Positions 28,545 to 36,939 of a DNA stretch of 64,000 nt are shown here, one piece after another (positions within the stretch are counted from its first letter, which is position 1; each line of letters begins with the position of its first letter). A program made the position numbers and the translations under genes. This DNA comes from Prosthecochloris marina (lineage in GTDB: Bacteria > Bacteroidota > Chlorobiia > Chlorobiales > Chlorobiaceae), in contig NZ_PDNZ01000009.1 in NCBI RefSeq assembly GCF_003182595.1, positions 1 through 64,000 on the forward strand, given 5' to 3'. The notes under the pieces are model-generated. The model was not told the origin of the DNA and did not search any database. It saw only the letters and a program-made list of their open reading frames with translations.

Positions 28545-28728
28545 TCCACGAATGAGCACGAATTTCAAAAAGAAAGAGAAACCGATAAGGCAATGATTCT
28601 TCAGATTAACGATACTACTTCTTGTATATACAACCACTCAATGTTCGGTTATTTGTTTTTTCGACCGAAGTTGAAAAAACAAATAACCGATACTCTTCAA
28701 TTCGTGAAAATTCGTGCTCATTCGTGGA
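28545..28728. repeat. MITE-like element with 21-bp terminal inverted repeats and an internal hairpin
   Basis: Perfect 21-bp terminal arms at 28545-28565 and 28708-28728 (TCCACGAATGAGCACGAATTT and its complement, one base beyond 20 given by position) enclose a perfect 18-bp hairpin, 28645-28662 with 28673-28690, and a 10-base loop. No open reading frame is supported inside. A second element with the same plan is at 63123-63437, and half copies are at 53070-53093 and 54190-54213. It occupies most of the 374-bp gap between uppP and the PHP gene. Confidence 0.8.
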
Positions 28729-28902
28729 TCAATTACAATAGACCTCACCCGGCACAGCTTCGCCTCTCTTTCTTCCAATTACCCGTCACCACATCAGCAA
28801 CTATTAGGGGCAAAAAATAATTCTCTTTTGTATCATCCAATAGCGGAAAAATTTTTTATATATAGGTATAGTAACTAATAATACAACAAACACTTTTAGG
28901 CC

Positions 28903-29763
28903 ATGCCATACAGCTTGTCGGGTGTAGGGCATAATGGCTTTGAAAAAGCAGATTTACATATACACACAAAATGTTCAGACGGCGTCTTTACACCGGAAGA
29001 AATTGTCGAAAAAGCGAAAAAAACCGGATTAAAGGCCATAAGTATCACTGACCATGATTCTGTTTTAGGAATTGACAAAGCAAAGCCATTAGCCAGCGAA
29101 TACGGCATAGAGCTTATTACCGGTGTAGAAATGAGCTCTACATACCAGGGTCATGATATTCATATCCTGGGTTATTTTTTCGATTATAAAAACTCGGCAC
29201 TCAAGAGTTATCTGGATCATTGCAAACAGCTCCGGACCGAACGCGCGGAACGTATGGTTGGCAAGCTTGCAGAAATGGGTGTCAAGATCGAGATCGAGCA
29301 GATCATTTTGAAGGCTCAGAACGGCAGTGTCGGTCGTCCGCACATTGCAGCAGTTCTGCAGGACGGTGGTTTCGTGAAAAGCTTCAGCGAAGCTTTCAGC
29401 AAATATCTGGGATCTCATAGTCCAGCCTATGTAAAAAGCATTGAAACTCCCCCTGCCGAGGTCATCAGGCTTATCAATGAGGCTGCAGGATTATCGTTTC
29501 TCGCTCACCCGGGGCAAAACATCCCGGATGAAATTCTCCGGCATCTGATCAATTTCGGACTCGACGGAATCGAAATCATTCATCCGTCTCATGATACCTA
29601 CAAGGAAAATTACTACAGGGAAATAGCAAACGAGTATTTTCTGCTCTTTTCTGGCGGTTCCGACTACCATGGTCTTAAGGACCAGGAAAAAGACCTTTTT
29701 GGACAGATAACGATACCTTATGAATGGGTAACGAAAATGAAAAGCAGGATTGTTACCGTTTAG
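28903..29763 (+). CDS. PHP-domain phosphoesterase
   Basis: 286 residues. The first metal-binding motif ADLHIHTKCSDG (about 17-28) and ITDHDSV (about 47) are classic for PHP phosphoesterases; later GRPHIAAVL, LAHPG and GGSDYHG complete the metal site. Relatives include 5'-3' RNase/nucleotide phosphatases of the TrpH/RnaAM group. The substrate is not determined by the sequence. It is followed 7 bp later by the lipid-transport operon. Confidence 0.88.
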   Translation: MPYSLSGVGHNGFEKADLHIHTKCSDGVFTPEEIVEKAKKTGLKAISITDHDSVLGIDKAKPLASEYGIELITGVEMSSTYQGHDIHILGYFFDYKNSALKSYLDHCKQLRTERAERMVGKLAEMGVKIEIEQIILKAQNGSVGRPHIAAVLQDGGFVKSFSEAFSKYLGSHSPAYVKSIETPPAEVIRLINEAAGLSFLAHPGQNIPDEILRHLINFGLDGIEIIHPSHDTYKENYYREIANEYFLLFSGGSDYHGLKDQEKDLFGQITIPYEWVTKMKSRIVTV

Positions 29764-29770
29764 TACCACT

Positions 29771-30565
29771 ATGACGCGATCAGTTATCGGAACGTTTTTA
29801 TCCAACATCAATCTCTCGATAAAAGAGTTTTTCCTGACCATGCAGGAATTTTTTCTTTTTTCGGTAAGAGCTTTTGCAACCATTCCAAAAATAAAACGCT
29901 ACTGGCGTGATTTTCTCGACCAGGCAACCATTGCAGGCACCGATTCACTGCCGATTGTCCTTGTCAGTTCCATATCAATCGGCGCTCTGCTTGCGGTAGA
30001 AGTCGGTAACCTCCTTGAAGATTTTGGGGCGAAAACAATGCTCGGGCGCTCGACCGCACTTTCGGTCATACGTGAACTCGGCCCTCTTATCATGGGTCTT
30101 ATGCTTTCGGCGAGATACGGCTCACGCAACGGGGCTGAACTGGGTGCAATGAAGATATCCGAGCAGATCGATGCTCTTCGTGCTTTCGGCACCGATCCCG
30201 TAGCCAAGCTTGTCATGCCGCGTCTGACCGCCGCTCTCATCGTCTTCATTCCACTGACCGCAATCGCGGACTTCGCCGGCCTCTACAGCGCAGCACTTTT
30301 GGCGGAACATTATCATAAAATAGATCCGGGTATTTTCTGGAATGCGGTTTTTCCAAGGCTTGTACTCAAGGACTTCGTGGTCGGCTTCCTCAAAGCCCCT
30401 GTTTTCGCGATCATCATTACCCTTGTCAGCAGTTTCAACGGTTTTATCGCACAGGGAGGAACTGCCGGTGTAGGCAGATCGACAATCAAAGGCATCGTTG
30501 TTTCATCGGGTTTGATCCTTGTTGCAAATTTTTATGTTTCGAAACTGGTACTCGAAAACATGTAG
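29771..30565 (+). CDS. mlaE: MlaE-family ABC permease (MCE lipid transport)
   Basis: 264 residues from ATG 29771; earlier in-frame codons overlap the PHP gene. About five membrane segments and the family block GLMLSARYGSRNGAELGAMKISEQIDAL (positions about 98-125) are seen. With the MlaF- and MlaD-like proteins that follow it forms an inner-membrane phospholipid transporter for outer-membrane lipid balance. Three-gene order permease-ATPase-MCE is the usual one. Confidence 0.93.
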   Translation: MTRSVIGTFLSNINLSIKEFFLTMQEFFLFSVRAFATIPKIKRYWRDFLDQATIAGTDSLPIVLVSSISIGALLAVEVGNLLEDFGAKTMLGRSTALSVIRELGPLIMGLMLSARYGSRNGAELGAMKISEQIDALRAFGTDPVAKLVMPRLTAALIVFIPLTAIADFAGLYSAALLAEHYHKIDPGIFWNAVFPRLVLKDFVVGFLKAPVFAIIITLVSSFNGFIAQGGTAGVGRSTIKGIVVSSGLILVANFYVSKLVLENM

Positions 30566-30609
30566 CATATGAACAGGCATGATATAACAGAGCCGAGCCA
30601 CCTGATTTC

Positions 30610-31344
30610 ATGATAGAACTGCAGGATGTGACATTACGATACGGAAACCGGGAAATACTCAACAAGGTTTCCCTGACCATCGAGGATAACAAGATCAAAG
30701 CGGTTCTCGGCCCGAGCGGGGTAGGAAAAAGCACCATTCTGAAACTCATTTTAGGCTTGATCAAACCGAATTCAGGCAGGATTCTGATTGACGGTGTCGA
30801 TATCACGCTGCTTAAAGAATCCAAAATGTATCCTATCCGGCGTAAGATGGGAATTGTTTTCCAGGGAAATGCCCTTTTCGATTCGATGACAATCAGTGAA
30901 AACATGGGATTCTTTTTACGTGAAAACCTTAAGTTGTCGGAACAAGAAACTGAGCAGAGAGTTCAGGAGCAGATTGCTTTTGCAGGACTCGAAGGGTACG
31001 AAGACGCCCTGCCGGAAAACCTGAGCGGTGGAATGAAAAAAAGGGTTGCCATCGGTAGAGCGCTTATTTTCAATCCCGCCATGATATTGTTTGATGAACC
31101 GACGGCAGGACTCGATCCGGTCAGTTCAAAAAAAATTCTCGGCCTGATCAGCTCCCTGAGGCAAAAAAACAACCTTGGTGCTGTTATCGTCACTCATATT
31201 ATCGATGATGTTTTTCAGGTTGCAGACAATGTCGCCGTTCTCTACAAGGGCGAAATCATTTTTGATGACGACACGGAAAAACTGCACGATTCGACACATC
31301 CGTTCATACAATCGATCCTCTCGGACAAGATACTCGAACAATAA
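30610..31344 (+). CDS. mlaF: MlaF-family ABC ATPase
   Basis: 244 residues. Walker A GPSGVGKST (about 35-43), signature LSGGMKKRVAIGRAL and Walker B MILFDEPTAGLDP are intact. It powers the MlaE permease. The gap from mlaE is 44 bp and to mlaD 19 bp. Confidence 0.95.
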   Translation: MIELQDVTLRYGNREILNKVSLTIEDNKIKAVLGPSGVGKSTILKLILGLIKPNSGRILIDGVDITLLKESKMYPIRRKMGIVFQGNALFDSMTISENMGFFLRENLKLSEQETEQRVQEQIAFAGLEGYEDALPENLSGGMKKRVAIGRALIFNPAMILFDEPTAGLDPVSSKKILGLISSLRQKNNLGAVIVTHIIDDVFQVADNVAVLYKGEIIFDDDTEKLHDSTHPFIQSILSDKILEQ

Positions 31345-31363
31345 TTTTCAATAACCGTTTGTA

Positions 31364-32245
31364 ATGAGAAACCCTAATACACTGAAATGGAGCGACCTTA
31401 AAACCGGTATTTTCTTTGTAATCGGCCTTGGTCTTGCTGCCTATATCGGCCTCGTTGTCGGAAAGAACTCGAGTCTTTTCAAAAGCGTCACGAAGGTACA
31501 AATGATGGCACAAAACGTCGGCAGCCTGAAGGAAAACAACTTTGTATCGGTTTCGGGCAAAAAAATCGGTGTTGTATCGAAAATGGACTTCCTCAACCGT
31601 AACGACTCGCTGTATGTTCTTGTTGAAATGCGCCTGGAGGAAGAATTCGCCCCCATTGTCACAAAAGATTCCAAGGCCCGCATTATTTCGCTCGGAATTC
31701 TCGGGGATAAATATGTCGATATCACAACCGGCACAGGAAAACCGGTCGAAGAAGGTGATTTCATCACGCTCGACGAAAGTGAAACTGGCCTGGACAACCT
31801 TACCGCTACCGCCGGGGAAGCAATAGGCCAGATCAATACATTGCTCGACAATATCAATAACGGGAAAGGGCCTCTGGCCAAATTGCTTGGTTCGGAAAAA
31901 ATGGCGGGTGACCTTGAAAAAACAATGGAGAACCTGAAAACAGTATCGGCAGAACTCACTGTATTCACACGTGAATTACAAAATGGTAAAGGATTGCTTC
32001 CCAAACTCATCAACGATAAGAATTTCGCCTCCGAAACCGAAGACACAATCATCAACATCAAACAGGTTGCTGCAAGAACGGATTCACTTATGCAGAAACT
32101 CAACAGCGAGGAAGGCACCATCGGGCAGCTTCATTCAAATCCGGCGCTTTATTCCAACCTCAATGAAAGCCTTGCCGATCTCGACTCACTGCTCATCGAC
32201 CTGAAGGAAAACCCGAAGCGCTACGTTCGCTTCTCATTGTTCTAA
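31364..32245 (+). CDS. mlaD: MCE-domain (MlaD-like) substrate-binding protein
   Basis: 293 residues. One N-terminal membrane anchor (about 13-35) is followed by a single MCE domain (about 40-120, with VSVSGKKIGVVSKMDFL and RIISLGILGDKYVDI) and a long helical C-terminal region with repeated NGKG(P/L)L(A/P)KL motifs. MCE proteins form hexameric periplasmic lipid channels. The extended helical tail is longer than in E. coli MlaD and resembles those of other Gram-negative lineages. Confidence 0.92.
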   Translation: MRNPNTLKWSDLKTGIFFVIGLGLAAYIGLVVGKNSSLFKSVTKVQMMAQNVGSLKENNFVSVSGKKIGVVSKMDFLNRNDSLYVLVEMRLEEEFAPIVTKDSKARIISLGILGDKYVDITTGTGKPVEEGDFITLDESETGLDNLTATAGEAIGQINTLLDNINNGKGPLAKLLGSEKMAGDLEKTMENLKTVSAELTVFTRELQNGKGLLPKLINDKNFASETEDTIINIKQVAARTDSLMQKLNSEEGTIGQLHSNPALYSNLNESLADLDSLLIDLKENPKRYVRFSLF

Positions 32246-32277
32246 CCCTTTACACAGAGGAGCTTACCGGTTGAGCT

Positions 32278-33423
32278 ATGAAACCACATAAGAGGCTGCA
32301 TATTTTTCTGGCCGCTGTTCTGTTTGTAACCTCACTCCAAACAACGGCAAGCGCCAACAACAGGTTCAAACCGGTCGAGACTCTGGTGGAACAATCGATT
32401 GCCGACAATGTTTTTCCTGCTGCGAGCATCGCCGTCATATACAGGGATAATGTGGTTTTTCACGAAGCGTTCGGCAGGATGACATATGGCAAAAATTCAC
32501 CTCCTGTCGATACATCAACCATCTTCGACATAGCATCTCTGACCAAACCGATAGTCACCACGAGCATCATCATGCAACTCAGCGAAAGGGATTCGCTGGA
32601 CATAGATGCACCTGTATCACGTTATATTCCCGAGTTCGCACGAAATGGTAAGGAAAATGTCACTATCAAAAACCTGCTCCTGCACAATTCCGGACTCATT
32701 GCCCACAGATTCCTGATCAAAACCTGCCGAACGGCCGATGAAGCTACGGCATCCATCTACAATGAACCGCTCCGAACACAGACAGGCACAAAGACAACAT
32801 ACAGCGATCTCGGCTTTATCACCCTCGGTAAAGTCATCGAGCGGATAACAGGTAATTCGCTCGAGGAAAACTTCAGCACACGTTTTTCCAAGCCTCTCGG
32901 CATGCAGTCGACATTGTTCAATCCTCCCGAGTCACTTCATTCAGAAATAGCACCAACGGAAAAAGACGCTCTTTGGTCTCTCACCGAAACGAGACCTCTC
33001 GTACACGACCACAACGCCGCCCTTCTTGGAGGAGTTGCCGGACATGCAGGGCTGTTCTCAACAACCGAAGACCTTCTCGTTTTTGTGCAGATGCTCATGC
33101 AGGAAGGGAGTTACAACGACAGCGTTTTTTTCTCACCCTCGACCTTGAAACACTTTACCCGAAGAAACCAGGGTTCACGAGCTCTTGGCTGGGACCTTCG
33201 CTCCCTGAACGGGCGATCCTCGTCCGGCCAATATTTTTCCACCAGCACATACGGACACCTTGGGTTTACCGGCACCAGTATATGGATAGATCCGGAAAAA
33301 GAGCTTGCTGTCATAACACTCACCAACCGGGTTCATCCCACATCGGAAAACACCAAAATCCGCAGGTTCCGCCCCCTCCTGCACGACACGGTCATCAAAT
33401 GCCTGGATCTTGACGATAAGTGA
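32278..33423 (+). CDS. serine hydrolase of the class C beta-lactamase fold
   Basis: 381 residues with a signal peptide (about 1-26, cleavage after a TASA-type site). The nucleophile motif S-L-T-K is in FDIASLTKPIV (about 96) and a Y-S-D stands in place of Y-x-N (about 177); HLGFTGTS supplies the third motif region. Such proteins are periplasmic peptidases or esterases acting on D-amino-acid peptides or esters; the substrate is unknown. It follows the mla genes by 32 bp and may be cotranscribed. Confidence 0.85.
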   Translation: MKPHKRLHIFLAAVLFVTSLQTTASANNRFKPVETLVEQSIADNVFPAASIAVIYRDNVVFHEAFGRMTYGKNSPPVDTSTIFDIASLTKPIVTTSIIMQLSERDSLDIDAPVSRYIPEFARNGKENVTIKNLLLHNSGLIAHRFLIKTCRTADEATASIYNEPLRTQTGTKTTYSDLGFITLGKVIERITGNSLEENFSTRFSKPLGMQSTLFNPPESLHSEIAPTEKDALWSLTETRPLVHDHNAALLGGVAGHAGLFSTTEDLLVFVQMLMQEGSYNDSVFFSPSTLKHFTRRNQGSRALGWDLRSLNGRSSSGQYFSTSTYGHLGFTGTSIWIDPEKELAVITLTNRVHPTSENTKIRRFRPLLHDTVIKCLDLDDK

Positions 33424-33457
33424 AACGTAATTCATGGGGTAGCATGATATCTTTTTT

Positions 33458-33642
33458 TCATCCTCGATCAAGCGGAGCATGGCCCGGGGATCCGTCCTTT
33501 AAGCGTGAATCACCATGGATGCCACATCAAGTGCGGCATGACACCTCTTTCCTCCGTCATCCTCGGGCAAGCGAAGCGCGACCCGGGGATCCATGAGCGT
33601 CCTTGTTTTTCACCATGGACGCCGCATCAAGTGCGGCATGAC
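33458..33642. repeat. alternating palindromic repeats (units A-B-A-B)
   Basis: The 336-bp gap between the hydrolase and rnr holds two kinds of palindromic unit in alternation. Unit A (33458-33492, 33557-33593) is of the form CATCCTCGGGCAAG...CCCGGGGATCC; unit B (33514-33542, 33613-33642) is GATGCCGCATCAAGTGCGGC followed by ATGAC, with a 6-bp stem GCCGCA/TGCGGC. The same units recur at 45630-45805, 52914-53029 and 54079-54147. They resemble REP-type intergenic palindromes. Confidence 0.85.
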
Positions 33643-33759
33643 TTCCCGCCATTACCGATTACCTACAACCCCATTACCTTTCTTGAGGGGGAACGATGCT
33701 CGAATCGTGAGTCATCAATAAGCGGACGGGAAAAAAACAGCCAAGTGGATAGCTTGACC

Positions 33760-36189
33760 CTACGCCAGCTGCAGATCGATCGTCCTGCGCTGCATGTCCA
33801 CTTTCAAAATCTTCACCTTGGTGCGATTGCCGATCTGCAGTCTTTTTTTTCTGCGTTTACCGATCAGCGAATAGGTCGATTCATCATATTCGTAGTAATC
33901 GTCCGTTAAATTTTTCATATGCACCAGACCTTCTATCGCGAATTCTTCAAGCCTGACGTAAATGCCGAATTCAGTTGCACCTGAAATGATTCCCGAATAC
34001 ACTTTTCCTACATGGGACGACATGTACTCAACCTGCTTCAACTTGATAGACTCGCGTTCAGCTTCCATAGCGCTCTTTTCCCGCTCGTTGGCAACCTGAC
34101 AAACCTGCTCTATTTTTGCAGAAATATCAGTCAGCCGCTTTGAAGGAATTTTTCTGCGGCTTTTACGATAAGCCTCATATTCAAATAACAGGCGATGAAC
34201 AACCAGGTCCGGATACCGTCTGATCGGAGAGGTAAAATGAGTATAATGCTCGAAACCAAGTCCGAAATGCCCGTCATTTGCACTGGTATACTGGGCCTTG
34301 GCCATAGAACGTAAAACAAGTTCATTGACCATGAACTCGACGTTGGTGCCATGTACCTGTTTCAACAGATCACGAAGAGCCTTTGAACTGATCTTCGGTA
34401 CCCCACCCTTCCCTTTGCCGTTAAGCTGAAGACTGTAGCCGATCTTGCGGACGAAATTCGCAAGAATGCCGACCTTTTCTTCCTGCGGTGCACCGTGCAC
34501 CCTGTATATGGCTGGATGTCCAGGTTTGTTTTTCAGTGCGAATTTCGTGCTGATATATTCGGCAACTTTGCGGTTGGCGAGCAGCATAAACTCCTCGATC
34601 AGTCTATGACTATCGAGCCGCTCTTTCTTTACCAGTTCAACCGGTTCACCCTTACTGCCAAGCTTGAACCGCACCTCTTCAGTTTCAAATTCAAGCCCGC
34701 CTTCACTGAGCCTTTTATCACGAAGGCTCGTGCTGATTTTGTCCAGCAGTTTCAGTTCCCTGAAATATCTTCCCTTGCCATTGTTGAGCACTTCCTGGAC
34801 ATCTTCATAGGTAAAGCGCTTTTTTGAATTGATCACCGTTTTTGCAAACTCGTGCTGCGTCACCTCCCCGTTCACTTTCATTTTGAAGAAAACGGAAAAC
34901 GCCATACGGTCAACACCGGGATTAAGACTGCAAATCTGTTCGGAAAGCCTCGACGGAAGCATGGGAATAACGCGGTCCACCAGATAAACCGAAGTAGCCC
35001 GTTTCAGCGCTTCCCGGTCAAGAGGAGAGTCCTCCTCGACATAATGCGATACATCCGCAATATGCACTCCGACTCTGTAAAGCCCCCTGGAAAGTGTTTC
35101 AACAGAAAGAGCATCGTCGAAATCTTTCGCATCGACAGGGTCGATGGTAAACACCGTTTTATCACGAATATCTATCCGGCCTTCTATATCGGAGTCTGAA
35201 ATATCTTCACTCAGAGATTCAACATACTGAAGCAACCCTTCATCGAAGGTTTCATCAATTCCTCTACTCCTCGCTATGGCGCTGACTTCCACCTCCGATG
35301 CCCCTGCATCTCCAAGAACTTCAAGAACAACGGCACGTACATCCCCGTTTTTCTGAAACTCGAGATTACCCGCAACAACTTTCTGGCCGTCGACTGCACC
35401 TCCGGAATCCTTGATCCTGACATTGATCTGTGGCAGAATTTTTTTCAGGTCGGGTATCAGAACAAATTTTCGGTTTTTACGGACAAGCGTTCCTACGATC
35501 GTATGAAGAGCTCGGTTGATGACTTTTGTAACAAGACCTTCACATCGCTGGTGCGGTGTTTGCTGAGATTGGTAGGTTTTGGGAACTTTGGTAACCAGAA
35601 CCTCGACCTCGTCACCATGTATCGCATCACCGAGAGATTCAGCCTTTATGAAAATATCATCATCGTAACCTTCGACCTCTACAAAACCATATCCATTCGG
35701 ATGGGTTATGATTGCCCCGGTATACAACTGATCAACCTTGTAATGCTGCTTATCCGGGCGGGGAAATTGCCTGGTCTGCACAAGCACGTCTTCATACGTC
35801 GGAAGCTCCTGCCCGGCAAGCCCGTAACAACGTTTCGAATCCTTGTCGAGCACCCCTTCTTCCTGCAACTTGTGCAACACATACCAGAACCCGGGAAGAT
35901 GTCGGGACTCTTCGTAACCAAGAGTCTTGGCAAGTTCGACGGAACGGAACCGTTCACCTTCATGGTCCGATAAAAAATTGATGATCTCAGAGGCAATCGA
36001 GGCTTCACCTTTCCTGACCAGAAACTCGTTGATCAGAATATGGTCGTTCGGCTTGACCCGCTTTTCACCGGGTGAATGAGGAATGTTTTTCTTTTTTCTT
36101 TTCGGCGATTTCGTCTTCTGGTCCTTCTTTCTTCTTCCCACGCAATAATCTTTTTTAATAATTTTCAATTGAGCAATGACTTTCAGCAA
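33760..36189 (-). CDS. rnr: ribonuclease R
   Basis: Up to 809 residues. In order: a basic N-terminal tail, cold-shock domains, the RNB catalytic domain with [12 protein letters not shown] (the aspartate-rich metal site) and [23 protein letters not shown], and a C-terminal S1 domain ([30 protein letters not shown]). It degrades structured RNA 3' to 5'. No early ATG exists: a TTG at 36189 or a GTG at 36141 must be used, and the GTG form, beginning VGRRKKDQK, is equally plausible. Confidence 0.95.
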   Translation of the reverse strand: MLKVIAQLKIIKKDYCVGRRKKDQKTKSPKRKKKNIPHSPGEKRVKPNDHILINEFLVRKGEASIASEIINFLSDHEGERFRSVELAKTLGYEESRHLPGFWYVLHKLQEEGVLDKDSKRCYGLAGQELPTYEDVLVQTRQFPRPDKQHYKVDQLYTGAIITHPNGYGFVEVEGYDDDIFIKAESLGDAIHGDEVEVLVTKVPKTYQSQQTPHQRCEGLVTKVINRALHTIVGTLVRKNRKFVLIPDLKKILPQINVRIKDSGGAVDGQKVVAGNLEFQKNGDVRAVVLEVLGDAGASEVEVSAIARSRGIDETFDEGLLQYVESLSEDISDSDIEGRIDIRDKTVFTIDPVDAKDFDDALSVETLSRGLYRVGVHIADVSHYVEEDSPLDREALKRATSVYLVDRVIPMLPSRLSEQICSLNPGVDRMAFSVFFKMKVNGEVTQHEFAKTVINSKKRFTYEDVQEVLNNGKGRYFRELKLLDKISTSLRDKRLSEGGLEFETEEVRFKLGSKGEPVELVKKERLDSHRLIEEFMLLANRKVAEYISTKFALKNKPGHPAIYRVHGAPQEEKVGILANFVRKIGYSLQLNGKGKGGVPKISSKALRDLLKQVHGTNVEFMVNELVLRSMAKAQYTSANDGHFGLGFEHYTHFTSPIRRYPDLVVHRLLFEYEAYRKSRRKIPSKRLTDISAKIEQVCQVANEREKSAMEAERESIKLKQVEYMSSHVGKVYSGIISGATEFGIYVRLEEFAIEGLVHMKNLTDDYYEYDESTYSLIGKRRKKRLQIGNRTKVKILKVDMQRRTIDLQLA

Positions 36190-36365
36190 TCATTCATCTT
36201 CAGGTATCCACTCTTTTCACCATTTAATGAACACAGAAGGCATTTTTCCCACACTATAGCAACGCAGAAGCAGCCTAAGGTGTTAATATTAAAAAGAAAA
36301 TCTTCATAACCAATTATGTTTCAAACATTTCACACGATATTGCCGCAATCATCGACCGTTGCATC

Positions 36366-36939
36366 ATGGAGCAACACCATCATCACGCCCCGGCAAAAAG
36401 CATTGGAACAGCTTTTTTCCTTAATCTCGGATTCACCGTGATAGAGATAATCGAGGGATCCTGACCAATAGCACAGCTATTCTTGCCGACGCCGTACACG
36501 ATCTTGGTGATTCCATTGCCCTGGGACAGGCGTGATATTTCGAAAGATGTTCAAATGAAACAGGCAACTTCAGGTACACCTACGGTTACCGGCACTTCTC
36601 CCTGTTAAGGGCGATAATCAGTACCGTTATTCTGTTTGGCAGCTCATTCTATAGCATCCTTGAAGCTTTGCCCAGAATAGTTTCTCCTGAAAAAACGGAT
36701 GCACAAAGCATGACTCTGCTTGCGGTATTCGGCATAGTTGTTAACGGTATCTCGATGGCCGGCACATCGTATTTTCCGTTCATCTTGAAGTCGACGCAGA
36801 CCTTGCCCCAAAGAAATACAGCCGGGTAAAAGAGACAATGTGTAATCTTGTCGACAAATACGGTATCTCTCACTCAACTGTCGAAATCGAGTTCCCCGAA
36901 GAAACCTGTAGAAACGTCAATAACGATGAGTGCAACTAA
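36366..36939 (+). pseudogene. decayed cation diffusion facilitator (CzcD-like) efflux gene
   Basis: The plus strand reads MEQHHHHAPAKSIGTAFFLN and continues to FTVIEIIEG, then a one-base shift restores LTNSTAILADAVHDLGDSIA, the CDF metal-site region. An in-frame TGA follows GQA, then the YFERCS...YGYRHFSLLRAII stretch and a membrane segment. A large part of the middle is missing; after another shift the CDF C-terminal domain appears (VFSVHLEVDADLAPKKYSRV; HSTVEIEFPEE). At least two frameshifts, one stop and an internal deletion make it non-functional. It ends inside the last codons of recD2 on the other strand. Confidence 0.9.

Noticed and set aside
36644..36877. Minus-strand short frames near recD2
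   Set aside because: They are antisense to the CDF pseudogene, whose protein similarity on the plus strand explains the region.
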